A DNA stretch of 38,844 nt from JAKQHY01 sp034429475. Lineage in GTDB: Bacteria; Chloroflexota; Anaerolineae; B4-G1; SLSP01. Both the position numbers and the translations under genes were made by a program. The stretch lies in contig DAOUGD010000055.1 of the NCBI GenBank assembly GCA_034429475.1, positions 1-38,844 on the forward strand. Direction: 5' to 3'. The notes below the pieces were generated by a model. It searched no databases and was not told the origin of the DNA. It saw only the letters and a list, made by a program, of their open reading frames with translations. This document shows, piece by piece, positions 25,637 to 34,037 of this stretch; position 1 is the stretch's first letter, and every line of letters starts with the position of its first letter.

Positions 25637-27631
25637 ATGAACGCAGAAAAGACTTCCTATAATTATGCTGATGCAATTCGTATCTTGGCGATGGACGCCG
25701 TCCAGAAGGCCAATTCGGGACACCCTGGTATGCCGATGGGGATGGCCGATGTCGCCTGCGTGTTGTGGACGCAGTATCTGCGCCACAATCCGCAGGATCC
25801 GCTCTGGCCGAACCGCGACCGCTTTGTCTTGTCGGCGGGTCACGGTTCGATGTTGTTGTACAGCCTGCTCTATCTCACCGGCTACCCGCTGACGCTGGAC
25901 GACCTTAAACAGTTCCGGCAGTGGGGCAGCAAGACGCCGGGCCACCCCGAATACGATCCCGCCATGGGGATAGAGACGACCACCGGCCCGTTGGGGCAGG
26001 GCTTCACCAACGGCGTCGGGATGGCGGTGGCGCAGGCCCACCTGGCCGCGCGTTTCAATCGCCCGGATTACGCCATCTTTGATCACTTTATCTATGCCAT
26101 CGTGTCGGATGGCGACCTGATGGAAGGCGTATCACAGGAAGCGGCTTCACTGGCGGGACACTGGGGACTGGACAAGCTCATCTATTTTTACGACGACAAC
26201 GAAATTTCCATCGAAGGCTCCACCGACCTGGCCTTCACCGAGGCCGTGCCGCTACGCTTCAAGGCGTATGGCTGGCACATCCAGGAAGTGGACGCTTACG
26301 ACCACGCGGCCATTCAGGCCGCGATTGAGATGGCGCAGACCGTCAAAGGTCAGCCGCATTTGATCGTGTGTCACTCGCACATCGCGCACGGCAGCCCCAA
26401 TATGCACGACAACCCCGAAGCGCACGGCGCGCCCCTGGGCGAAGCAGAGGTCAAGGCGACCAAAGAAGCGTTGGGCTGGCCGTCCCTGGAACCATTCTTC
26501 GTGCCGGATGACGTGCTGGCTTACTGGCGCCAATCGGTGGCGGGCGGCGCGGATGCCGAAGCCGCGTGGCAGGCGATGACGGCGCAGTACGCGCAGGTGT
26601 ATCCCGCCGAATCCGCCGAGTTGCAGCGCATCCTGGCCGGGAAACTGCCGGACGGCTGGCAGTCCGCCGTGCCTGCGTTTGCGCCCGGCGACAAGCCCGC
26701 TGCGACCCGCAACGTCAGCGGTGTGGTGCTGACCGCGCTGATGAAAGCGATCCCGGATATGATCGGCGGCTCGGCAGACCTGTCCCCCTCGAACAAGACC
26801 TACGTGAAGGGTCTGGGCGATTTCCAGAAAGTCACCCCCGCCGGGCGCAACATGCACTTTGGCATACGGGAACACGCGATGGGCGGCATCCTCAACGGCA
26901 TGGCAACCTATCCGGGCATCCGCCCTTACGGCGGCACGTTCATGGTCTTCTCGGACTACATGCGTCCGGCGGTGCGCGTCGCTGCATTGATGCAACTCCC
27001 CGTCATCTACGTGTGGACGCACGATTCGTTCTACGTGGGCGAGGATGGCCCGACGCACGAGCCGGTCGAGCATCTGGCGGCGCTGCGGGCGATCCCCGGC
27101 CTCACCGTTATACGCCCGGCGGACGCCAACGAGACGGCGGCGGCGTGGCAGATGGCGTTGGAACTGGCGCGGCCGGTGGCGCTGGCGCTGACCCGCCAGA
27201 ATCTCCCGCTGCTCACCACGGCGGACGTCGCGCGGGCGGGCGTCGCGCGCGGGGCTTACGTGCTGGCCGAGTCTCCGCTGGACAAGACCGACATCCTGTT
27301 GCTCGCTAGCGGCTCCGAAGTGGCGGACGCGGTGGGGGCGCAGAAGCTCCTGGCCGAGAAGGGTATCGGGGCGCGCGTGATCAGTATGCCCTCGTGGGAA
27401 CTGTTCGAGGCGCAGGACGCGGCGTACCGCGAGAGCGTGCTGCCGGCGGCCATTGTCAAGCGGCTGGCGGTGGAGGCGGGGGTGCCGCTGGGCTGGCACC
27501 GCTACGTCGGCAGCGCGGGAGACGTGATCGGGATGACCCGCTTCGGCGCGTCCGGCCCGTACCAGGTCTTGCAGCGCGAATTCGGCTTCACTGCCGATGC
27601 CATCGCCGCGCGCGCCCTGGCGTTACTGTAA
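25637..27631 (+). CDS. tkt: Transketolase
   Basis: Predicted thiamine-diphosphate enzyme moving two-carbon ketol units between sugar phosphates in the pentose-phosphate pathway. From the ATG at 25637 it has 664 residues, the family's usual length. CAGGAG at 25625-25630 directly abuts an earlier ATG at 25631 but is 6 nt from 25637, so the latter is preferred. Motifs: KANSGHPGMPMGMADVAC near the N-terminus, DRFVLSAGHGSMLLYSLLYL, GPLGQGFTNGVGMA, the TPP-binding SDGDLMEGVSQEAASLAGHWG (about residues 157-178) through DDNEISIEG, and in the pyrimidine domain HFGIREHAMG and HDSFYVGEDGPTHEPVEHLA. The C-terminal domain is complete. It is followed by a perfect palindrome and then a beta-mannosidase gene. 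Confidence 0.97.
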   Translation: MNAEKTSYNYADAIRILAMDAVQKANSGHPGMPMGMADVACVLWTQYLRHNPQDPLWPNRDRFVLSAGHGSMLLYSLLYLTGYPLTLDDLKQFRQWGSKTPGHPEYDPAMGIETTTGPLGQGFTNGVGMAVAQAHLAARFNRPDYAIFDHFIYAIVSDGDLMEGVSQEAASLAGHWGLDKLIYFYDDNEISIEGSTDLAFTEAVPLRFKAYGWHIQEVDAYDHAAIQAAIEMAQTVKGQPHLIVCHSHIAHGSPNMHDNPEAHGAPLGEAEVKATKEALGWPSLEPFFVPDDVLAYWRQSVAGGADAEAAWQAMTAQYAQVYPAESAELQRILAGKLPDGWQSAVPAFAPGDKPAATRNVSGVVLTALMKAIPDMIGGSADLSPSNKTYVKGLGDFQKVTPAGRNMHFGIREHAMGGILNGMATYPGIRPYGGTFMVFSDYMRPAVRVAALMQLPVIYVWTHDSFYVGEDGPTHEPVEHLAALRAIPGLTVIRPADANETAAAWQMALELARPVALALTRQNLPLLTTADVARAGVARGAYVLAESPLDKTDILLLASGSEVADAVGAQKLLAEKGIGARVISMPSWELFEAQDAAYRESVLPAAIVKRLAVEAGVPLGWHRYVGSAGDVIGMTRFGASGPYQVLQREFGFTADAIAARALALL

Positions 27632-27639
27632 TCTTAAAA

Positions 27640-27677
27640 GATATTTTCGCGGGCGGTATACCGCCCGCGAAAATATC
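27640..27677. terminator. Perfect 38-nt palindrome between transketolase and beta-mannosidase
   Basis: A 19-bp perfect palindrome, half-site GATATTTTCGCGGGCGGTA, with no loop bases. It begins 8 nt after the transketolase stop codon and is followed by CCCCTTTAATTCC. It may end or reduce transcription between the two genes. The mannosidase ribosome-binding site (27692-27697) lies outside it. Confidence 0.65.
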
Positions 27678-27704
27678 CCCTTTAATTCCTTAAGGAGAAA
27701 TCTT

Positions 27705-30185
27705 ATGGTGGTTAAGGTTAAACCGATGCAGGCACAGTTTCGTGAGGCGGGAACCACGGAATGGCTTCCGGCGCAGATTCCAGGTGGCGTGCATACCGAT
27801 TTGATGGCGTTGGGACGGATTCCCGATCCGTTTGTGGCCGACAATGAATTGCAAGTCCAGTGGGTGGCCGAGCGTGACTGGGAATACCAGGTGACATTCC
27901 AGGCGTCGGCGGACTTGCTGGCGCAGGAGCGCGTGGAGTTGGTCTGTGACGGGCTGGACACGTTGGCCCAGGTGTCTTTCAACGGGCAGCCGTTGGGCGA
28001 AACGGACAATATGTTTCGCCAGTACCGCTGGGACGTGACCGGGCTGGTTCACGCCGGAGAGAACGTGCTGTCCGTACGCTTCAATTCGACGGTGGCCTAC
28101 ATAAGCGCGAAACAGATGGAACTGCCGCTGCGCGACGTGGTTCAGGCGATCCCCGGCGGGCCTTATGTCCGCAAGGCGCCCTGCCAGTTTGGGTGGGACT
28201 GGGGCCCGCAGCTCCCTCCCATTGGCTTCTGGAAGGAGGTGCGGCTGGAAGGGTACACGACGGCGCGGCTGGTGGATGTCCACGTGCGCCAGCAGCACGC
28301 GGACGGTGTGATGGTCGGCGCGCGGGTCGTCCTGGATCGGTGGCAGCCGGTCGAGATTCGGGCCGTGTTGACGTTGATTGCGCCCGACGGCGACGTACAG
28401 CAGGCGCAGGCCACCCTGAGCGGCGAAGGGAACGAGGCGCTGCTGACTGTGACCGTCGCCAATCCGCAGCTTTGGTGGCCCAACGGCTATGGCGCGCAGC
28501 CGCTTTACGCCGTGCAGGTGACGCTCTACCAGGGTGAGACGCTGCTGGATGCGTGGGCGTACAAAGTAGGCCTGCGCACCATTGAGTTGCGCCAGGAACG
28601 GGACGAGTTTGGGAAGTCGTTCGTGTTCGTGGTGAACGGCGTCCCCGTGTTTGCGAAGGGCGCGGACTGGATTCCGACCGACTCGTTCCCCACACGGATC
28701 ACGGATGACTTGCTGCATCACCTGATCCACAGCACGGCGGCGGCGCACATGAATATGCTCCGGGTGTGGGGCGGCGGCTTTTACGAGGAGGAGCGCTTCT
28801 ACGACCTGTGTGACCGGTACGGCATTTTGGTTTGGCAGGATTTCGTCTTCTCGTGCAGCATCTACCCGGACGACGAGGCGTTTTTCGCTAATGTGTACGA
28901 GGAGGCGGTGCAGAACGTCCGGCGTCTGCGTCACCGCGCGAGCCTGGCGCTATGGTGCGGCAACAATGAGATGGAAGCCGGCTGGGTGCATTGGGGCTGG
29001 CGCGAACGTCAGCCGGAGGCGCTGCGTTTCAAGGCGGCCTACGATCGAATGTTCCATCACTTGCTGCCGGAGGTGTGCGCGGCGGAAGATCCGGATCACG
29101 CCTATTGGCCCAGTTCGCCCTCGTCTGGCGTGGCCTTCGACGAGCCGGGCGGGGTCAATGCCGGGGACACGCACAACTGGGAAGTCTGGCACGGCGGGCG
29201 GCCTTTCTCGTTCTATCGCACCATTCCCTCGCGTTTCGTGAGCGAGTTCGGCTTCCAATCCTTGCCGGATCTGGCGACGGTGCGCACTTACGCCGGGGAG
29301 GCCGATTGGAATATGACTTCGTACATCATGGAACATCACCAGCGCAACGCCTCGGGCAACGGCAAGATCATCAACTATATGACCGACCATTTCCGGATGC
29401 CCAAAGACTTCCCCTCACTGGTGTATCTGACGCAATTGCTCCAGGCGGAAGCGGTGCGCACGGGCGTGGAGTTCTGGCGGCGCAATCGCGCCTGCACAGG
29501 CGGCACGCTCTACTGGCAGTTGAACGATTGTTGGCCGGTGGCGTCGTGGGCCAGCCTGGATTACTACGGGCGCTGGAAGGCGCTGCACTACATCGCGCGA
29601 CGCTTTTACGCGCCGGTGTTACTGTCCGCCGAGGAAGAAGGCGCCGTCGTCACGTTGTACGTCACCAGCGACTTACTGGATACGTGGGTGGGCACGGTGC
29701 GCTGGTCGTTGGAGACCTTGGATGGGGATGTGTTGACTGCTGGGCAGGAACCTGTGACCGTCTCGGCGCTGGGTGTGATCAAGGTGATCACGCTGGACCT
29801 GACGGCGTACATCACCCCGGCCACCCGCCGCCGCGTCGTCCTGGTGTACGAACTCTGGCATGAGGACGCGCGGATGACGTTGGGCGTGACGCCGTTCATC
29901 CCTACCAAGCATCTGGCGTTGGAGACGCCGGGTCTGACCGCCGCTGTCGTCGAGACTGCCGATGGTTTTATGATCACCGTTGCTACGGAAAACCTGGCCC
30001 GCTTCGTGTGCCTGACGTTGGAAAGCGCCGATCCCGCGTTGAATACAGACGTGGTATTCAGTGACAACTACTTCGATCTGGCGGCGGATCGCTTCGTGAT
30101 GGTGCAAATGCCGGCGGGCGAAGGTTGGACGGTGGAGAAGGTACAAGCCGCGTTGCGGGTGCGCAGTCTGGTGGATTCGTACTGA
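27705..30185 (+). CDS. Beta-mannosidase, glycoside hydrolase family 2
   Basis: Predicted exo-hydrolase removing terminal beta-linked mannose from oligosaccharides. The 826-residue protein starts at the ATG at 27705 (MVVKVKPMQAQF), with AAGGAG at 27692-27697. It has no signal peptide and so acts on imported sugars. GH2 layout is clear: N-terminal sugar-binding domain (RDWEYQVTFQ to about residue 175), an immunoglobulin-like domain (190-300), then the catalytic barrel. Barrel motifs are KGADWIPTDSFPTRI, LRVWGGGFYEEERFYDLCD, WQDFVFSCSIYPDDEAF, the acid/base E422 in WCGNNEMEAGW, and the nucleophile E514 in RFVSEFGFQS. A beta-sandwich completes the C-terminus. No transporter or other polysaccharide gene is adjacent, so its regulation and substrate range are unknown. 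Confidence 0.93.
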   Translation: MVVKVKPMQAQFREAGTTEWLPAQIPGGVHTDLMALGRIPDPFVADNELQVQWVAERDWEYQVTFQASADLLAQERVELVCDGLDTLAQVSFNGQPLGETDNMFRQYRWDVTGLVHAGENVLSVRFNSTVAYISAKQMELPLRDVVQAIPGGPYVRKAPCQFGWDWGPQLPPIGFWKEVRLEGYTTARLVDVHVRQQHADGVMVGARVVLDRWQPVEIRAVLTLIAPDGDVQQAQATLSGEGNEALLTVTVANPQLWWPNGYGAQPLYAVQVTLYQGETLLDAWAYKVGLRTIELRQERDEFGKSFVFVVNGVPVFAKGADWIPTDSFPTRITDDLLHHLIHSTAAAHMNMLRVWGGGFYEEERFYDLCDRYGILVWQDFVFSCSIYPDDEAFFANVYEEAVQNVRRLRHRASLALWCGNNEMEAGWVHWGWRERQPEALRFKAAYDRMFHHLLPEVCAAEDPDHAYWPSSPSSGVAFDEPGGVNAGDTHNWEVWHGGRPFSFYRTIPSRFVSEFGFQSLPDLATVRTYAGEADWNMTSYIMEHHQRNASGNGKIINYMTDHFRMPKDFPSLVYLTQLLQAEAVRTGVEFWRRNRACTGGTLYWQLNDCWPVASWASLDYYGRWKALHYIARRFYAPVLLSAEEEGAVVTLYVTSDLLDTWVGTVRWSLETLDGDVLTAGQEPVTVSALGVIKVITLDLTAYITPATRRRVVLVYELWHEDARMTLGVTPFIPTKHLALETPGLTAAVVETADGFMITVATENLARFVCLTLESADPALNTDVVFSDNYFDLAADRFVMVQMPAGEGWTVEKVQAALRVRSLVDSY

Positions 30186-30222
30186 GAAGAAATTGGACGT
30201 CAGTAATCCGAAATCGGTAAAC

Positions 30223-30258
30223 AGAAATCGGTAAGGCGAGACCGCCTTACCGATTTCT
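30223..30258. terminator. Hairpin between convergent beta-mannosidase and YbjN-like genes
   Basis: Perfect 16-bp stem with left arm AGAAATCGGTAAGGCG and a 4-nt AGAC loop. The surrounding AAATCGGTAAACAG and TTTCTGTTCACCG sequences are partial copies of the same arms. It lies between two convergent genes, consistent with shared termination, although T runs are short. Confidence 0.65.
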
Positions 30259-30308
30259 AATTTCTGTTCACCGTTCTCCCGTGACTGCAATCTCAGTCCA
30301 GAGCTTAC

Positions 30309-30833
30309 TTAGCTTTCAATTTCCTCGATGGCTTCGGGGGGCGTCTTGTTACCGTACATCACGCCTAACATTCCCGGCAGGTAGTGATCCATCGTATGCA
30401 CCGCCGGGTAAATGGCATTCTTGATCAGGTCCGACGTCAGGTCAGCATTCTCAAAGTCCAGGCTGCTTTTGTAGCGCACTTCGCCGTCATTGTAGTCAAT
30501 TTCAAAGTTGCCGATGCGCAGGCCGTAGTTGGCGCGGTTGATGTATTCGCCGACGGCGTCGCGCACATCCTCCGGGGCTTTGATCGGCGCGATGACGTAG
30601 AAAACAAACTGTTCCAAATCCACCCGGATCTGAGCGTAACAGCGCAATTCGCCGTTATCCCCGGCAAAGAACACTCGGTAAATAGTCTTCTCGTCCAATT
30701 GTTGCGGATACCAGCCGTCATCTTTTAAGAACTGGCCCAGTGTCGCAAACGCGCGCCAGCCGTTCATATCCTCTTGATCTTCGTCCGGCAGGGGTTCCTC
30801 TGAATATTCGTTGGGTGTCATAGCGTCGGTCAT
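30309..30833 (-). CDS. YbjN domain-containing protein
   Basis: A 174-residue acidic cytoplasmic protein. After a charged N-terminal stretch (YSEEPLPDEDQEDMN) comes a YbjN/type III secretion chaperone-like fold, with the recognisable strands YRVFFAGDNGELRCYAQIRVD, FVFYVIAPIKAPEDVRDAVGEYINRANYGLRIGNF (split here as one continuous block of the fold) and the diagnostic EIDYNDGEVRYKSSLDFE. YbjN proteins are widespread and poorly understood; in E. coli the namesake is linked to stress and motility phenotypes. AGGGGG sits 6 nt before the ATG at 30833. It is preceded by a 103-nt spacer and the PRPP synthase gene on the same strand. Confidence 0.75.
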   Translation of the reverse strand: MTDAMTPNEYSEEPLPDEDQEDMNGWRAFATLGQFLKDDGWYPQQLDEKTIYRVFFAGDNGELRCYAQIRVDLEQFVFYVIAPIKAPEDVRDAVGEYINRANYGLRIGNFEIDYNDGEVRYKSSLDFENADLTSDLIKNAIYPAVHTMDHYLPGMLGVMYGNKTPPEAIEEIES

Positions 30834-30936
30834 AATTTACCCCCTAAAGGTAATGAGAGATGGGAAATGAGACACGGGTAACGGTGGCCTTCTTACGCAT
30901 TTCTCATTTCTGCTTTCCGATCAGCGTGGATACAGG

Positions 30937-31959
30937 TTAGTTGCTCGGCCAGAATGCAAACAACTCCCCGACGGAGCGGCCCATCACATTACAGCGAATG
31001 ACTTCTCCGAAGATGCCGGCGACCGAAAGGATTTTCAACCGTTCTGGGCGGCGTTCTGCGGGAAGCGGCACGGTATCGGTGACAATGATTTCGTCAATTT
31101 CTTCCAGACTGTTGAGTCTTTCAACCGCCGAACCGGTAAACAGGCCGTGAGTGCCAACCACCGTGACCTTCTTGACGTTATAGGAGCGAAGGTACTTGAT
31201 CGTTTCCATAATTGTACCACCAGTGGCGATTTCGTCATCCATGAGGATGACGTCCTTGCCTTCCACCTCTCCCATGATGCCCTCAATGACGACGGTATCA
31301 TCCGTTTTGCGCATTTTCTCTCCGGCGGCGATGGAGATTCCCAGGGTGCGGGCCAGCTTGGATGCCCGTTTGGCATGGCCGATGTCCGGCGCGAGTACGA
31401 CACTGTTGCTCAAATCCTTGTGGCGGAGGTGTTCGATGAAGACGGAATGGGCAGTCAAATGATCGGTGTGGACACGGAAGAAGCCATGCACCTGCGGGGA
31501 ATGCAGTGTCATGGTGATGACGTGGGTGGCCCCGGCGGTGATGATCAGGTCGGCCACCAATCGCCCGGCGATGGAGATACGGGGGGCATCCTTCTTGTCG
31601 GAGCGGGCGTAGGAGTAGTAGGGAATCACGGCGTGGACGCTTTTGGCGCCGGCCGTGCGGGCCACGTCCAGCATTAAGAGCAGTTCCAGCAGATTATCGC
31701 TGCACGGGGGCGAGAGGGGCTGAATGATGAACACCTCTTTGGTGCGCACCGTGGTTCCCAGATGAACGTAGAAGTTGTCGTTGGAAAATTTGCGGGTGAC
31801 GGAAGGGCTGAGTTTCAGGCCGAGCGATTCAGCGATTTTTTGCGCCAACTCAGGATGGGCGGTGCCGCTGAAAATCAGGGTACTCTCTAAGCACGGGTCA
31901 GGGTAAGCACATTGGGGGACACTAAGTCCGGAGGTCGGATCAGCATTTTCTTGGGACAC
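30937..31959 (-). CDS. prs: Ribose-phosphate pyrophosphokinase, divergent
   Basis: Predicted to make PRPP from ribose 5-phosphate and ATP for nucleotide, histidine and tryptophan synthesis. About 340 residues, slightly longer than the usual 310-320. Family blocks are FSNDNFYVHL, DNLLELLLMLDVARTAGAKS, YYSYARSDKKD, TMTLHSPQVHGFF and the PRPP-binding VILMDDEIATGGT. The last differs from the common DDxIDTGGT, and the usual SPDxGG flexible-loop region reads LAPDIGHAKRASKLAR, so this is a divergent subfamily. GAGGAG at 31966-31971 touches the ATG at 31965 with no spacer but lies 6 nt from an in-frame GTG at 31959, which I prefer. A strong promoter lies just upstream. Confidence 0.9.
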   Translation of the reverse strand: MSQENADPTSGLSVPQCAYPDPCLESTLIFSGTAHPELAQKIAESLGLKLSPSVTRKFSNDNFYVHLGTTVRTKEVFIIQPLSPPCSDNLLELLLMLDVARTAGAKSVHAVIPYYSYARSDKKDAPRISIAGRLVADLIITAGATHVITMTLHSPQVHGFFRVHTDHLTAHSVFIEHLRHKDLSNSVVLAPDIGHAKRASKLARTLGISIAAGEKMRKTDDTVVIEGIMGEVEGKDVILMDDEIATGGTIMETIKYLRSYNVKKVTVVGTHGLFTGSAVERLNSLEEIDEIIVTDTVPLPAERRPERLKILSVAGIFGEVIRCNVMGRSVGELFAFWPSN

Positions 31960-31997
31960 GTTCATCTCCTCTTTTCCTGGACTATCTTGATCACTCT

Positions 31998-32025
31998 ATT
32001 GTATGCCGTCTTATGGAGGGGTCAA
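31998..32025 (-). promoter_or_regulatory. Predicted sigma-70 promoter of the PRPP synthase gene
   Basis: On the minus strand TTGACC (32025-32020) and TACAAT (32003-31998) are separated by 16 nt, close to consensus. The start site would be near 31991, about 30 nt before the start codon. It separates prs from the upstream peptidase gene. Confidence 0.7.
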
Positions 32026-32036
32026 GGTGAGTTTTT

Positions 32037-33962
32037 CTATAGGTTTTCGATGGCGACCGGCTCTATCACATCCGCTGGGGTGAAGCCGAAGATGCGTCCG
32101 TAGAAGTAGAGTTCGGCGTCGAGCGCGCGGCGGATGTTTTCGGCCCGGCGGAAGCCGTGCTGCTCGCCCTCAAAGGGCAGGTAGGCTACCGGGATGCCTT
32201 TTTCCTGCAAGGCCGCCACCATCGTCTCGGCTTGCTTGGGCGGCACCACCGGGTCCTCCAATCCTTGCAGAAAAATGACGGGACAGTTGAGTCCGGCGAC
32301 GTGGTAGATGGGCGAGCGGGCCAGGTACACGTCGCGCTGTTCCGGGTACGGGCCGACGATCTGATCGAGGTAACGGGACTCGAATTTGTGAGTGTCGAGC
32401 GCCAGTGCTTCCAGGTCGCTGACCCCAAAAAGGCTCGCGCCGGCTTTGAAAACGTCGCGGAAGGTCAGGGCGCACAGCGTCGTGTAGCCGCCCGCGCTGC
32501 CGCCGCGAATCGCCAGCCGCTGCGCATCCACGCGGCCCTGCGCAACGAGGTACAAAGCGCCGTTGGTACAGTCGTCCACATCCACCACGCCCCACTGCCC
32601 GTTGAGCCGCTCGCGGTACGCGCGCCCGTAGCCGGTGCTGCCGCCATAGTTCACGTCCAGCACGGCGAAGCCCCGGCTGGTCCAGTATTGAATGTTCAGG
32701 CTGAGCGCGCCGGAAGCTGCGCCGGTCGGCCCGCCGTGGCTGAGAACGAGCAGCGGCGGCAGCTCGCCCTCCGGCGCGGCGTAATCCTGGTTGCGCGGCG
32801 CGTAGAACAGCCCGTGCGCCGTCAGCCCGTTGGCGGTGGGAAACTCAATGGTTTCCGGCATCGAGAGGTAGCCGGATGCTATGTCCAGAGTGCTGCTGCG
32901 TTGAATGACGGTATGCTCGCCCGTCGCCAGCGTCACGCGCACCAGCGCGCCGGGCAGCGTGGGCGCGCCGCCCCGGAAGAGCACGGTTCCCGGCGCGACC
33001 TGCACGTGGCTGAGCGCCGTGTAGGGCGTGGGGATGGGGGTGAGTGCGCCGGTGGTCGTGTCGAGGCACGCCAGGTAATCCACGCCGTTCTGGGTGTACG
33101 TGCAGACAATCCGCTGCGCCGACTCAAAGGCATACGTGGAGAGGCCAAAGACCCACTGCGGCCGGCCAAATTCAGCGTCCATAGGGGCCAGGGGGACCGC
33201 GCCGTCATCTTCCAAACGATAGAGATTCCACCAGCCGGTGCGGTCAGAGATGAAGTACAGCTTACCGTCCGGCGACCATTCGGGCTGGAAGATGGACTCG
33301 GACAAGCCGCCCGCCACCTGCCGCGCGCCGTCTAGCGCGCCATCCGGCAGCACGTCGGCCAGCCACAATGTCGTGCCGTCCCAGGGCATATTCGGGTGAT
33401 TCCAACTCAGCCAGGCCAGCCGGCGTCCGTCAGGGCTGAGGCGCGGGCTGGCGTAGAAATCCGCGCCGGAAACGAGCACGGTCTGCGTCCCGCTGCCGTC
33501 CAACGCGAGCGCCGCCAGAGTGTTGACGACTTCGTTGCCGTTGTGAGCCTCGCGCACGCACACGATGCGGTTGCGGAGATGATCCACAAAGCCGTCTGCG
33601 TAGCGCAGCACCCCCTCCGGCGTGATGGGGGTGGGATCACTGCCGGGTGTAATCCGGTACAGGCGTTGATCCTTGAAGTTTGAGAAATAGATCGTATCGC
33701 CGTCCAGGATGACCGCTCCGCCGCCGTATTCGTGGACGCGCGTGCGGACGTTGAAAGGGGGCGGGGTGACATCGTGCGTCGCCCCATCCGGCGTGCGGCG
33801 GACGAACACATTGCGCCCGCCCTCGGAGGGCCGGCCCTCAATCCAATAAAGATCCTCGCCGTTAAACCACCCGCCGTCCAGACGAATGGATTGCGCCACC
33901 ATCACCTCGCTGGTGATCGGCGACTTCCAGGCGCCATAAGGGGCAATCTTAAGTTGGGACAT
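32037..33962 (-). CDS. S9-family prolyl oligopeptidase-like serine peptidase
   Basis: Predicted cytoplasmic peptidase of the dipeptidyl-peptidase/acylaminoacyl-peptidase group, 641 residues, no signal peptide. The N-terminal 380 residues form a beta-propeller with WD40/TolB-like blades (SPRLSPDGRRLAWLSWN-type, QPEWSPDGKLYFISDRTGWW). The C-terminal alpha/beta-hydrolase carries LLVLSHGGPTG (oxyanion region), LDVNYGGSTGYGRAYRERL, the nucleophile S489 in GGSAGGY, D570 in GLEDPVVPP and H602 in GEQHGF. The triad is complete. AGGAGG precedes the ATG at 33962. It sits between a DNA methyltransferase gene and prs on the same strand with 70-nt gaps, so a functional link is not implied. Confidence 0.92.
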   Translation of the reverse strand: MSQLKIAPYGAWKSPITSEVMVAQSIRLDGGWFNGEDLYWIEGRPSEGGRNVFVRRTPDGATHDVTPPPFNVRTRVHEYGGGAVILDGDTIYFSNFKDQRLYRITPGSDPTPITPEGVLRYADGFVDHLRNRIVCVREAHNGNEVVNTLAALALDGSGTQTVLVSGADFYASPRLSPDGRRLAWLSWNHPNMPWDGTTLWLADVLPDGALDGARQVAGGLSESIFQPEWSPDGKLYFISDRTGWWNLYRLEDDGAVPLAPMDAEFGRPQWVFGLSTYAFESAQRIVCTYTQNGVDYLACLDTTTGALTPIPTPYTALSHVQVAPGTVLFRGGAPTLPGALVRVTLATGEHTVIQRSSTLDIASGYLSMPETIEFPTANGLTAHGLFYAPRNQDYAAPEGELPPLLVLSHGGPTGAASGALSLNIQYWTSRGFAVLDVNYGGSTGYGRAYRERLNGQWGVVDVDDCTNGALYLVAQGRVDAQRLAIRGGSAGGYTTLCALTFRDVFKAGASLFGVSDLEALALDTHKFESRYLDQIVGPYPEQRDVYLARSPIYHVAGLNCPVIFLQGLEDPVVPPKQAETMVAALQEKGIPVAYLPFEGEQHGFRRAENIRRALDAELYFYGRIFGFTPADVIEPVAIENL

Positions 33963-33995
33963 AATTTCCTCCTAAAAAGAGTGGTAATGGGTAAT

Positions 33996-34037
33996 GAGTA
34001 ATGAGTAATGAGTGAAACCACTCATTACTCATTACTC
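33996..34037. repeat. Inverted simple repeat overlapping the methyltransferase stop codon
   Basis: Perfect 19-bp arms GAGTAATGAGTAATGAGTG (33996-34014) and its complement (34019-34037) with an AAAC loop, itself made of a TAATGAG heptamer. Half-copies flank it on both sides. The stop codon of the methyltransferase gene (34032-34034) lies inside the right arm. Confidence 0.85.

Noticed and set aside
26252..27499. Long minus-strand open frame under the transketolase gene
   Set aside because: High G+C third positions keep the antisense frame open; the product is arginine/histidine-rich with no motif.
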